Positions 32,232 to 43,876 of a stretch of DNA of 64,000 bases are shown piece by piece. This stretch comes from Corinectria fuckeliana (taxonomy: Eukaryota > Ascomycota > Sordariomycetes > Hypocreales > Nectriaceae). Position 1 is the first letter of the stretch. Every line of letters begins with the position of its first letter. Made by a program: the position numbers and the translations under genes. A model generated the notes under the pieces. The model made no database searches. It was not told the origin of the DNA and saw nothing but the letters and a program-made list of their open reading frames with translations. The stretch covers positions 1-64,000 of the forward strand of contig WPDH01000054.1 of assembly GCA_019137255.1 (NCBI GenBank), read 5' to 3'.

Positions 32232-34100
32232 TTAGATCTGTGTTCCGGGAGGGATGCTCGCCGCCGTCCTTTCAAGAAATCTTTCCAACCTCGGGTACTC
32301 CAGGTCGAGATCTCGCAGGTAGTCCAGTGCTGTCTGGTCCTGTGCGTTCTTCAAGTTCACGAAAGCTCCGTTGGACAAGAACATCTTGACGTCAGCTAGA
32401 GCTGAGGTTGGCTTGTAATTGATTCCAAGAGGCGCATTGTTGAGCTTCGACACGATACGGTGGAGGAACCCCATTCCCGACGGCGCGTGGACAAAGCTGA
32501 AATCGAACCCAGGCGCCTGCAGAACCTCTCGCACGAGATCCGGGAGCTTGAAGCGGCACTTTCCCAAGACCGACCACACCAACAGCTCTGCGCCGCTGGG
32601 GATACCGCGTTGTGTGCTGAGGGAGCGAAAAACCCGGTCGTTTCCCATAACTAGGGAATGGCAGAGAGCCGCTTGGACATCTTCGTCCGGGATGTCGTTT
32701 CCGTGGTATTCCAAGATGTCATAGTTGGCTCCCTATGCCCGCCTATAATACCACCTCCGGAAGAATGGCCGAACTTCGTGAGCATCCAAGCGAGCTCCAA
32801 GGGCTTGCAGGAAATTCGCCAGAGTCTTTGTGTCTGCCTGCAGGGTAATGGCCATGAGGCTCTGATCATGGCGCAGCGGCCAATGTTGACCCATGGTGAG
32901 GTCTGCCCGGTAGCGCATAATCAACTCATTGACGATGAACCTCTCGATGCTGAGGTTTCCTCCTGCGGCCGCTTTGAAAGTCCGGCAGAACGAAGTGAGC
33001 ACCGTTGTGCCGACGGCATCTCTCATGTTGATATCCGCTCCAGCGAAAATCAAGAGACTGATCACACTCTTGATCTCACGGTGCCGATTAGCCCAGCTGT
33101 ATCTCGCCATCGCGGCCACCCTGATCAAGGCTGTGTCCCCCATGATCCCGGCCTGGATCAGGTTCACGTTGGCGCCGAGTGTGAGCAAGGTAGTGACGGC
33201 AGTGAAAGCGGAGCTTCGCTTTTCCAAGTTGTCCTCCATAATCGCGGTTTCGACGGCCCGGTACAAGGGTGTTTTTCCATGGTCGTCAAGCATGTCCACA
33301 TCGCATCCGTTGTTTATGAGGCATGGAATCAAGTCCCCGCGGCCGGTCATGACGAACAAGTGTAGGGGCGTGGAGTGCCATTTGAGAGTCCCCAACGGAG
33401 CCAAGCCCGGGAATTGGTCCGCGAAAGCGTCGACTTCACGTTCCGTGATTGCAAAGTGGAATGGACTCATATTCGGGAGAGCCTGTGTGTAGTCGAGGGG
33501 AGGCTTCAGGGAGCTTTCCTTTTCCGTCTCGAACCAGGTGAGGAGTCCTGGCGCGCTATGAGAGCGAAGGATGCGGCACATTTCAGCATCGCGTTGCAGC
33601 AGAGGGATGAAAAGAGGCAGCCACTGTGCGTCGATGACGCCTTGTCTCTGCGTCTCTGGGAGACAGCGCATCAAAACCACTCTCATCCAGATCGAACGAT
33701 GGAACTTATGGAATAGACCCTTGGCGGGGGCCAATACATCCGCTCCATATTGCAGCAGCACTTTCGCAGTCTCTTTGTGCCCGCGAGCTGCGGCAAGGTG
33801 CAACGCCGTGAAAGACCATGGGCGTTCTTTCAGCTGAACATTGGGGTCGCCACCGTAGTGACAGAAGAGCTGTACCAGTTTGGCTCCGAGAGCGTCAGAA
33901 GCCTTGTCGGCAGCCCACCGGATGGAACGGGGTTGCTTGGATGCCGCATCGAGCTTGAACATGGCTCTAGTCGATTCCACCGACATCGCTTTGGAAACAA
34001 GGCTGGTGGCCTTCAAGGCCGGGATTTCGAGGAATGACAGAACACGAGCCGTGATTTCCCGGGGCACCCTGCTCATCGGGGGGGAGGCTGGGTCCGTCAT
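32232..34100 (-). pseudogene. F-box / ankyrin-repeat protein interrupted by an in-frame stop
   Basis: A single long frame from ATG 34100 would encode 622 residues but contains one TAG at 32733-32735 after residue 455. Reading resumes immediately in the same frame (GANYDILEYHGNDIPDEDV) to a natural stop at 32232. The N-terminus holds an F-box-like segment (VPREITARVLSFLEIPALKA). Ankyrin repeats include FTALHLAAARGHKETAKVLL, STPLHLFVMTGRGDL and TTLLTLGANVNL, with a further one around ADVKMFLSNGAFVNLKN beyond the stop. F-box proteins of this type are usually substrate adaptors of SCF ubiquitin ligases. The change fits a single C-to-T transition. A shortened 455-residue protein could still be made. 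No convincing intron removes the stop. Confidence 0.72.
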
Positions 34101-37100
34101 GATGTGTGTCTCACGCTTCCTTGGAGTTGGAGTTAGAACGAGGGAACAAGAGAGGACGGAAGGCAGTCATACCTGTAGGGACGCGTAGAGAGCGTGAGGG
34201 ATGGGCAGGTTTGTTGACAACCAAAATCAAGAGAAAGAAACAAGGCACGAGGCCCGCGTTGGTGTGAATCTGAAGGCGGCTGATGGGTGTTGAGAAACTG
34301 AGAAAGGGGATATTCGGTGAAAACTCGAGAAGAGGCGAAAAGAGGTGCAGGTGAGGTTTGGTGGGAAATCGGGGAGAGGTGAAAGGGGAGAGGTGAGAAG
34401 GGGAGGGGAAAATATTTCACAGTGAGAGAAGGGTTGGAGAGGTGATGGCCGGTGGGAGAAACGCGAGCAAACGTATCAACGGCCAGTGATTGGATATAAG
34501 CCAATGGAAGAGCTCCTCGCTCGGGTGCTAACAACCCTAACCCCTTGGATGCCTCGAGCAAGTTTCCAGCAGCTTTTACAGTGGCAAGCAACTAACACAG
34601 GACCTAATCAAGCCACGGGAGAGCCCTACCAGGGACTTGAATAGGCCTCCTCCTCGGCTATGTCCTCTAAGCTCAACTAGCAACTCACGCAGAGCCTCGG
34701 CCCCTCCGTTCCCGTATCCCCTCGATAACTCAGCTGAACATGGTTTCCTACGTCGAAAGACCTGCAAAGTGCTCTGCAACCCCCCAGTTACAGTTGATCG
34801 TCTCTAACATTGTCCGATGGCGGCGCCACCCCTTTTAGACTGACTCGATCGTATCCCCAAAGTCCCAGCCGCATGCCGTGGTGACCAACTACAGAAACAC
34901 GGTGCCGATTCACCTTCCCACAACTCCCCAGGGGCTCCTAAAACGACGGATGAAGACCCCATTCATGGCAATGCAGCCGGAGGAAAGAGAGTGGCTCTAG
35001 GGAAGCCCAAAATCCAGGAGGGCGGGCTGCCCGCATCGCCCTCCCGCCCAGTACCGATAGATAATCAATGTCTAGACACACCACCAGAGGCATCTTCGTA
35101 GTCAGAGTCCCACGCCGTCTGTAGATAGCTTCATGATTGCGTGCACGTCTGGTTTGCCCCCGTCGAGCAGCAAGTCCCTGACAGGAGACCAGTCCCAAAA
35201 GAGCTGCCAGGTCTCCATCACTGATGACACAGATTGGGAGGCTCGTCACGGCTGTTTTTTCCCTGCCGTCCTTGACGCTTGAGTGTGCAGGTTCTTCGCC
35301 GCAGTGCATGGCTTGAGCAAACAAAGGAGGAGGGGCATCGCTGGCTGATGCACGCAGATGAAGCGGCCCTCCAGTTCAGGCCAGCCAGTGCCCGTAGTGT
35401 CCATATGAACTGCACGTCCTGTTCGTCAGGTTCTGAAAATAGGCAGCCAAATCAGCGTATGGCCAAGGAGAGGCGGACAGTAATGAATGTGGTTGTTTGC
35501 CTTCACGCGTCCTGCGCCCCACCCAGTCCATTCTCCCTACAGCTTCTCGCTCCCAGAAGAACCGCCTGGGGATTTTCGACTCGCAAAGATATTACGCATT
35601 GATCCAATCCAGGGGAAAAGTCTTCTACTACGGAGAGTTGTCCAGAGCAGGCAGCCCGTCCAACATCTTGGTCCACCCATGCTTGTCTCCGACCACAGAC
35701 GATCCAACGCCACGGCTGGCTGGCCACCTTCGATCGATAACACCTTCAAACTCGAGAAAACCGAACCGAAAGACTCGCCGGAGCATCCTTCAGAACGATA
35801 CACGATCGGCTGCATAGCAGAAACCATTCCCCGACCTCATACCCTTCCCGACACCATCTCCTTCCTGGTGGCATCTTCACCCGAGAATAATCCCCCCCTC
35901 GGTATATTTTCCTTCTCAGCACCATCTCAGCTCGAGCACCATTTTCTCTTCGCCATCGTCTTCCTCTCGACATCGTCTCCTCCTCCTCATCATCATCTCC
36001 CTAACGCCGTCTCCTACTAAGCTCGGTTCTCTCCCCGCGTCATTCTCACCCGCAGCCGAAAACGCGGCAGCGATGCCTCTGCTAACTCCCAAGTCGTGGA
36101 ACGACTAGCATATTTTTCCCATCAGCTCGCAGTCCAACGATACTTGACGAGATAGAGAAGATAACTGCCATCAGTGTCGTGATGAACCCACCACACTGGC
36201 TACAGGCTCAGCCAGACCAGGCAGAAACTGGGAGCGACCATAGCCCACCTGTGGTCGACCTACGGCAAACTACCTAGAGTCACCTGTATCAGACGAAGGA
36301 ATGGCCGGCCCATCACCAGAGGTGCTCCAAGTCGTTGCTGCATGGCTCTAGTCTCGAGGTGCCGTTGGGGAGCAACATCGGCTGTTCGTGAGATCAAAGA
36401 CGGCCAGAATCTTTGTTGTCCCAAATAGTTCCGTGCTCCACAGACTGCCTACCACGACCCTGCCAAGAGCGGAAGGCGCCCGGGACCCTCGTCGTCGCCA
36501 GAACAAAGAACCTAGGATCAGGTCGCCGGTGTTCGTGTTACAAACGTTTCGAAAGCCGCATAGAACATGGCTGACGATGTTCAAGTGGTTCTCTTTCTAG
36601 AGCAGCTAGTACGATAAACATACGAAGCATCCGTTGATCGGATGAAAGGATCGCGGCCGGTCGGAGCGACAGCGAGTTCAAACCCCATATTAGAACCTTA
36701 TGGCTAATTCATTGGCGACAGCAGATTCACCAGCACAGACCGATACCAAAGACAATGAAGAACTACTCCGACGAGCAATACGATCGAAGCAGCACACTCA
36801 GATTAACACACTCCATTCCACCGCCGATTGACGGAATGGGAAAGATGCACGACAGCACCATCCGTCCATATAGCACGGTCTAGAATACCGACCGACTGCT
36901 TTCACCGATTTCAATACCCACAAGACACTTCACTGTGGTTAGTCTTCTACACTAGTCCAGCAGTCAGGCATGCCTTCACAAGCTCAAGAAGCCCCCGATC
37001 GCAAAGTTCACTCGCCTAGCGATCTTGAGTACTTGCAGACAGAGTCAGCCTAGACCCAAGGAGTCGAAACAATCATCTAGCCTAATTACTGTCCTCATGG

Positions 37101-38395
37101 GCCATTCGGTAGTAGAATAGACTAATCGAGCGGTTAAGTTCGCTGATTTAAGCTTGTGAGTAACCGGCAAGATACCTTACTAGGAGCTATTGAAACTCGG
37201 ACAAGCCTGATCTTGCCAGAACCATAAGCAACCATTCAACGCCAGATTCATGCCTGTAAAGAGAAACACCTTTTAAATCTACCAGTCGCTTCTAAGGCCT
37301 ACAAAGCGGCGATGCTGAAGGACTGAAAATCGTCAGTCGAATAAAGGCCTTCACAGAGCTGAAAAGCTGGCCAGCGCCTATCTACATCATTCAGCTAAGT
37401 TGGAGAAAACTGCCGGCAAACGTTTCCAATCCTTTCCTTTTGTTCCGCACCAGATGCTAATATTGTCGTCTCCTTTATCAGACTCCAGAAATGTACGTAC
37501 ACCCGTCAGTTTTCAATAACCACGAAACTCTTCCCCCGAGGGATTCATCATCGATGCCACCCCAGTGACTCCGTTCAATACACGCACCTTACACCACCGA
37601 GGACCCAAGTTGAAGCCCCGGCACGTTCACCCAGGCCACCGAAAGTCCGAGCCGAACTCCCAGTCGACCTGCCCCGGCTGCCGGCTGAGACCGGAGCAGA
37701 AGCCCCCTATTACTTGCGCCTGTCCACCGAGACGCTGGAGTAGAGCTTGGCATATGTATGCGGCCAATCATGAAGAACCGTGTTACAAGCCATGGACCGA
37801 ATCGTGATAGGGTTAAAGAAGTCATAGTTCAACAGCTAGGTCATCAGGTGCGCGGGAATCACAATATAGAAGGCTGGTTTCGGTCAGCTTGACAGTCACA
37901 ATCCAACGTTGCACCAATCCACCGCCCAAGCATTTATCTTCCCTTGGCCAACAAGCTAGATTCGTCTAACCAACGAGAGGAAGACCTGGCACAAGTCTTC
38001 TAGCTCTCTACTCCACTCGGTCCGCCATCTCGCCTTATATACATTCTCGACCGTCAACCTCGGCCCCATCGGTCACCATCCCAGGGACTCGTACCAAAGT
38101 GTCTTCCCCCAGCCACTCAGGTATACGCCCAAATCCCGATATCCACTCTAGTGTGGCCTATGATGAACAAGAGAGTCCAGCCTGATCCGCAGTCTCTCTT
38201 GGTTTGGTTGGAATATTTTGCAAAATCTCGTTTACTCATGCAGAACAACTGACATCTTTCTTGATGTACGTTTGTACGTCTGACGACCCGGGGGGCTTTA
38301 GGAGCTTAGGGAGGTCTTCCACGCCAAGTCTTACCCTTTTTCATGCTCTGCCCGTATATTCGTTTCCGGCCACTTTCATCGTTGGTACCTACACG
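34101..38395. other. Long gene-poor intergenic region
   Basis: 4.3 kb with no gene I can support. The segment to about 34800 is purine-rich on the plus strand and is probably the promoter of the ankyrin gene. Farther right the text is compositionally plain with many in-frame stops on all strands, as in old degenerate repeats. A short frame at 37565-37807 contains a few Cys and His residues but no recognisable zinc knuckle. No long terminal repeats or reverse-transcriptase motifs were found. Confidence 0.45.
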
Positions 38396-39605
38396 ATGAA
38401 ACATTTGACTTCCAAGGCGGCTTTGGTTCTTATCCATTATCTGTTGTCATCTGCAGCTGGCCAAGTGGACAGCGTTAATCACAAGGCGGTCAACAGTCCA
38501 TCATGGGAATCAAGGGTCACCGGATGGAACTACATCCGCGATGACTGGGTGCCATCAACTACAGCTGGCGGTGCCTCCGATGGCGATAATTCTTTGTATG
38601 AATGTCCGTCGCAGCGCTCGACCTTGCTTCATTAGTATGCCCCTTGGACTTATTTCCGGAGAATAACATCTCGTTATTGTGCTCCAGGAACTTACCGATC
38701 TAGAAACCGGATCGACATCTACCGCCTCTATTGACTGGAAGGGTAACGTTGACCCTCTCTCGGCCTTGCCTTATTTGCCAGGTTTGCCGGATCCACGACG
38801 ACCCGGTCAACGAAAATAGCATAGATTCAGCCATGAACCCTCTGGATAGAGATACTACATCTGGGCGTACGTTCAACGGCGAACTCACTGCGACGAGCAC
38901 GTCACTAACACTCGTCTCAGTAATGTTTGGTGATGTACCGAACTACTAGTGGTAGATTCACTGCGGGCCTCGACAACGCAGTTTACACGGGACCGTCCAC
39001 TCAAGTCTGTACCACTCTGACATCATCATCTACCTCAGCGTCAACGCCATCTCTACCACGATGTTAACTTTTCTTATAGTACAACCACTTCGATGTCTTC
39101 CCCTACCTCAACACCGACGCTCTCTTCTAGCTCAACTACACGTTTTGAATCAACAGCAACATTCTCGTCTACTGTCATACATCCATCCTTTTCTTTCCTG
39201 GCATCAATCACTTCCTCGATCACAACCGCTGAGTCGACTCAAAACCTTCCCGGCACTCTAGACACAGCCTATAGCACTGCTGAGAGGACCATGCAGCCCG
39301 TAACTACGGCCGTCTCGTACTAGGCCTACAAGTGTGAAAGAGTCTACTGGGTCTTCAGCCATCGCCAGGGGCATCACCGGGAGCTTCGATGAGAACACCA
39401 TCAGGCATTTAGTCACCATGGATGACACTATCCAAGCACCGCCAGAAATGCGACTGTGCTGCTAGGAGGATCGACGCTAGAACCCATCGTCGTAGAGGAC
39501 GCCTCCGTGTCACCTGTTGAAACGGCTGCCGAGATCAACCTTACCTATAAAATCCACCACGCCTCTCACGACCTCAGCATAGTCTTCATCAAGTCTGTCG
39601 TGTAG
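38396..39605 (+). pseudogene. Relic of a Ser/Thr-rich secreted surface-protein gene
   Basis: ATG 38396 begins a signal-peptide-like leader (MKHLTSKAALVLIHYLLSSA) followed by SPSWESRVTGWNYIRDDWVP and ASDGDNSLYECPSQ, protein-like and not low-complexity, then a stop at 38633-38635. Fragments in other frames continue the theme: HLVIVLQELTDLETG (about 38670), SSSTSAS-type runs (about 39015), a Ser/Thr-rich run with TPTLSSSSTTRFESTATFSS (39100-39320), and AAEINLTYKIHHASHDLSIV ending near 39605. This is the architecture of fungal Ser/Thr-rich, often GPI-anchored, surface proteins. Several stops and frame changes without matching introns point to decay. No family name is assigned. Confidence 0.45.
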
Positions 39606-40502
39606 GCCATGGGCCAAGAAGCAGTAATTTAGAAGTTATCTAAAGCCGTAGAAGGACAACCGCGAGGGAGCATAATACAGAGGACTAGGCTGGTGGCTGA
39701 CTCTTTCTTTGCTGGCTTTAGGGAGACAATTTTGTCCCCCGGTGTGCCTGCCCAGGCTTTTCTTTCCCACCTTTCATGCTGCAGGAAGAGGTGGATGATG
39801 CTAGTGTTGCTACGAATCAAATGACTGGACTGGGTTGCATTGTTATGAGCAAGAAACTTCATCTTAACACGTCGACAACGCCAAGCTCTTGGGCGGAATC
39901 CCATTACACAGTTTATTAGGAGGGCGACGCGCCTACGAAGTCTTGGAGGTGTACTAAATGCATCCTAATTTCATTTACAGCTAGCCCAGCTTATGCGCGG
40001 AACTAGAAATACCAACCTCAGTTGATCAGCTGTCCTTACCGGGTTGGGGGGTTCTACGAGACTTCTGCTGTCCCTGATACTCAGGTTTACGTCATGCATC
40101 TGCGCCCCCTACATCTGTTAGATTCCTGTAGTTTCACGACTTGCTACATGGGCAATTAGTTTTAGATGGCACAAGGTAGGTGACGATTGAAATCATCCTG
40201 GTTGTAACAATCAGCTATTTCTTCCTTATTAGATATTATCGGGCCAGTGGCAGTGAAGGTACAGGATTTCCCACCATCTTCGTTGGATGCAGAGCCACGC
40301 AAATGCGTAGGCCTGAGTGGCGGTTTAGTGCTTTGCTCTCTTCTTGAACAGTCCTTATACCGGTGGGCCACCTCAGACACAGCAGCCAGTAACACTTCAG
40401 TCGAGTCCTTGGGAGTCAAGATAGGCTCCGAAACGCATGCAGACTCCCCTTGTCTTGCCCGACCGAGACAGTTCGGCTATGCTTCTCCAGTGCAAACGTT
40501 TT
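39606..40502. other. Intergenic, no gene seen
   Basis: About 0.9 kb between the surface-protein relic and the 3' end of the Dim1 gene. Only short frames without recognisable motifs. Confidence 0.5.
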
Positions 40503-40934
40503 CTAGTAACGATGTCGTGTGGAGTAATCCTTGGGGCTCACAACGAGGCCACGTCCCTTCTTTGCTCCTCGGTAAACAGTCTCGAAGATGTCGATGAGCT
40601 CCTGCTTATCTTCCAGCACCCACTTGATCTTGTTGTTGTCACCGGTTCCCAAGTCGATCATCATGTGCTTGTTGCGGAAAAAGAACATGAGCGAGCACGG
40701 GTCATACAGCTCGTACATTTGGTTGAAGTCGGGCACCTGGTCGATGTCGCACAGGTAGATGACGGCGTAGTTGCGCACCTTGTCGGCGATCTTGTAGAGG
40801 ACTTCGTCCTGGCGCATACAATCTGAATCCCAATCACGTCCGAAGCGAATGCAACAAAGCCGGTCCTCTTCGGACAGGATGGCCTGGTCGACGTGCCAGC
40901 CGGTGTTGAGATGGGGGAGGACGACGGATCCCAT
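40503..40934 (-). CDS. dim1: Dim1 / Dib1, U5 snRNP 15-kDa thioredoxin-fold protein, 143 aa
   Basis: Essential component of the U4/U6.U5 tri-snRNP, needed for pre-mRNA splicing and first known from its cell-cycle phenotype. The whole protein is encoded in one exon. Its length equals that of the family (about 142-143), and it has the highly conserved text GWHVDQAILSEEDRL, CDIDQVPDFNQMYELYDP, MFFFRNKHMMIDLGTG and ETVYRGAKKGRGLVV, ending in the family's KDYSTRHRY. It has the thioredoxin fold without a redox CxxC pair, as is normal for Dim1. Upstream DNA to about 41060 probably holds the promoter. Identity is essentially certain. Confidence 0.97.
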   Translation of the reverse strand: MGSVVLPHLNTGWHVDQAILSEEDRLCCIRFGRDWDSDCMRQDEVLYKIADKVRNYAVIYLCDIDQVPDFNQMYELYDPCSLMFFFRNKHMMIDLGTGDNNKIKWVLEDKQELIDIFETVYRGAKKGRGLVVSPKDYSTRHRY

Positions 40935-43876
40935 GATGGAAAGATTCGTTGTTTGTTTAGTAGGATTGGTGGGGGAAGCTCGAGCCGCCTGACGGACGAC
41001 GGATTTTTAGAGCAGCGCCGGGTAAGCCCCGGCAAATGTCACGAGCTCACTTTACGCGTAGAATCGGAGCTAGCCATATTGGGCTCCATTGTCAACAAAT
41101 CACGCTACGTCCCATTCATCCATCGAAGGGACTCGAATCTCCGAGCAACAACCACTTTATTCGAACTCAGCAGTCACACTTCCTGGCTTCACAGAATTTG
41201 CCTAGAGGCGCGTATTTCAGGTGCCCAAGTCCAAAGACTCAGGCCCTCAGATCTTGATGCCCCGTTCCGTCCCAGTCCATCGGTCGCTTGCCGAGACGCC
41301 CCGCATGATCACCAGCAATCCGTAGCGGTACTCCGCGTGCCACGGCCTCTCCGTTGTGCGTACCAATGATGATGACCAAATCGGGAACGATGGCGAGCTC
41401 CTGCAGCTCTTCTACCGGTCTGGATGGACCCTTAGATATCTAAGTAGAGCAGCGGTGTTTTTGTTCTTAATGGGATCTTAAGGCCCTTGAACTGTGCCAC
41501 AGCCTCGTCTCCGCTATCATCGCCTTGATCTCTCTCCACGACCACAATCCTCCCTTCCACAGGGCCTTGCCTGGACCTTGCCTGGCGAGGGATCTCCACA
41601 CTCGTCGACAGCTACCTTTGCCTTCTTCTCCTGCCGCGCTTTAACCACCGCTCGTCCAATCCTCCACGGCTAAAATAGAGTGTGCTCGACCACCTCAGCG
41701 CTTCCTCTCTGCTCCAGTCACCGGACCGTCTGCAGCGCCTACTTGAAATTCCATCTTACTGAGAGCGGCTCGCATGATGCGCTCAACGTGGGCCGAAGAG
41801 GACGCCTTTGGTATGATGAGGACGTTTCCATTGCCGTCGCAGATTGCAATCGGAGACCATGTAGTAGAGCGCTCCTTGAAGATTACACGCTCAAGGAAAT
41901 CAAAGGGTCGACATGACGCTGTCCGTGTTGTGTCGCCGACGCCGACGCCTGTGCGGAGGCGTCGCGAACTGATGTGTATGGCCACGGCAGAATGCAAGTG
42001 AGGCCTTCGGCGATTCGTAGATAACGATCTATTGTGCGGATAGACAAAGAAAACCTGAATATTCAGTTTTCGGTCAGCTGCTGAAATGTAGGGGCCTTAT
42101 TCTAGACATAGTGTGTGGGCTTGGAGCCTGCCAGCGCGGGAGCTTTGACTGGGACACGGCATCTGTTGCGCAACCACTCGCATGGACAAGCGTATACATA
42201 GTACAACGATGCGCCCAAAGCACTGTATGGCGCACATGGCGCTCTCCTAAGCCCACTGAGGACACACGAGTCAGCCTTTGAACAATTCGAGGCAATAGAT
42301 TGACCGTGGTGGAAGGAACAAGAAGGTTACTATTACCGATGGGTAGGATGGAACAAGGCGCATAGCGATATCAAGATGGGCGGCAAGCGTCTGGGAGACT
42401 ACTTCACAGATTTGATCCCAAAGGAAGCAGCCAACTTCGACTACGCGGAGGTGTTTCTAGCGGCTGATGGGTTACCTGGGGTGGGCGCCAGACAACGTAT
42501 GTGGGACGCTGAAGGATCCGGTCCGACCTGGCGACTTAGTCTGCCTTGTCTTTGGATGCAGTACACACTTGATATTAAGGCGTGTGGGAGATATTACAAC
42601 GCATTAGGAGAGGCGTATTTTGTTGGTGGTTGGCTCACTTCAGAGTGAACACACCAACCCAGAGACACCAATACTTAGCTTACCCGGTAGGCTTGAAAGA
42701 TGGATTGGGAATGGGAATTGCGGTCTTCAAGAAAGGGAAATCGTAAGAAGGTGAATATTTGTAAAATGTTTCAGAAGCTTGCGCTCCTGATGATATAGAA
42801 TCAAGGTCTCAAGGAAAAGGAGCTATTACGACAGCTTGGTCATTCAAAGTAAAGGGCAAAAATGATTGAAAAGCCTGCTATTAACTGCAAAAGTGGAACG
42901 CTCCACTAGAGAGCACTGGTATTGTCGGATATCACTGTTAACACATGCCCTTCCAGCTAAGCTGCGCAGGCGGCTGCTTTATTAAGTTGCAGCCTAGCTG
43001 ATCACTGACCCTACTGACCCTACTGTCATTATGTATACCCTGGAAGTCTGAATCCACCAGCAGGACCTAACTTTTGTATAGGCGCCTGGTGCCGTGGATC
43101 GACAATGCAACCATAATTACCGTACAATCTTGGCCACAAGAATCACGATTTCTTCCTAACCCCCCCCACCCCCTAGNNNNATAACCCCCCCCCCCCCCCC
43201 CCCGAGCTACGTGTGAAACGAGCAGAAATTATTACCTCCGCCAACTGGTGCATTGTTGCTGACTCAGCCCCACAACTGGCCCGCTCCCGCATCGCATCAC
43301 GACAAGGGTTCATCGAGGCGGGAGCTTGAGCTCCGTCATCACCAAAGGCTGCGTCAGCGAATTCGCCAAACCGCCACCAACGACTACGCAACAGCCTTAG
43401 CAGGCTACCTATCCAGCAATTATCTCCTCGATACAACGGCTGCCTTGCCCATCACCTGACGTACTCAACCGCCAGCACCCGCTCGAAAAGTATGGCTCAA
43501 TGAGGCCCGGCTTTCGAGAGGCGCCCTCGACTTGATCACGACTCGACCATCGAAGACACAAAGAACGTTGACAACGACCACCTTTAGTCATTTTCGTTTT
43601 ATTTCCCCTCCCCTCGAACGGTTATTTCACCCCCGAAGAATTCCAATCCAATCTGGACACTCCACCGACTCCTTTGTCCACGACAAAACCCGACGCAGCT
43701 ACTACCCACACCACGCCTTTGTTTGAAGCACACTGTTGAACAGTGCCAGCTCTGGCCCTCCCGCTTTGTGGTATATATTTCATTGTCGCTGTGTCGAACC
43801 GCTCTTCACCTAGACTCGACTCAAACTCTTCGCTCAAGCAATCCAAAGCAACACAAGCTAGAAGCTAGCTGCAAAT
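40935..43876. other. Intergenic region with poly-C / N gap
   Basis: Nearly 3 kb between divergent Dim1 and Ubp2 genes. Short frames at 41695-41997 (minus; includes TWSPIAICDGNGNVLI) and 42376-42648 (plus; 90 codons from ATG) are open but unrecognised, and I would not call them genes. A four-base N run (43177-43180) is flanked by C homopolymers, the right one 19 C long (43185-43203), which marks a sequencing or assembly weakness. The last few hundred bases are probably the Ubp2 promoter and leader. Confidence 0.5.

Noticed and set aside
36000..38200. Possible retrotransposon remnant
   Set aside because: No reverse transcriptase, integrase, protease or zinc-knuckle motif, no terminal repeats and no target-site duplications could be found by reading; ordinary old intergenic DNA explains it equally well.
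41095..41180. Possible tRNA T-arm (GATTCGAGTCC on the minus strand)
   Set aside because: The flanking bases do not form a five-base-pair T stem and no A-box, anticodon arm or acceptor pairing could be drawn.
42376..42648. 90-codon plus-strand frame starting MGGKRLGDYFTDLIPK
   Set aside because: Open from an ATG and not low-complexity, but it matches no family, has no supporting splice structure and lies in a gene-poor region; kept only as a note under the intergenic entry.
43173..43436. Frame with a poly-Gly N-terminus on the minus strand
   Set aside because: It is produced by the C homopolymer and N run at 43177-43203; no family resemblance and the sequence itself is uncertain there.
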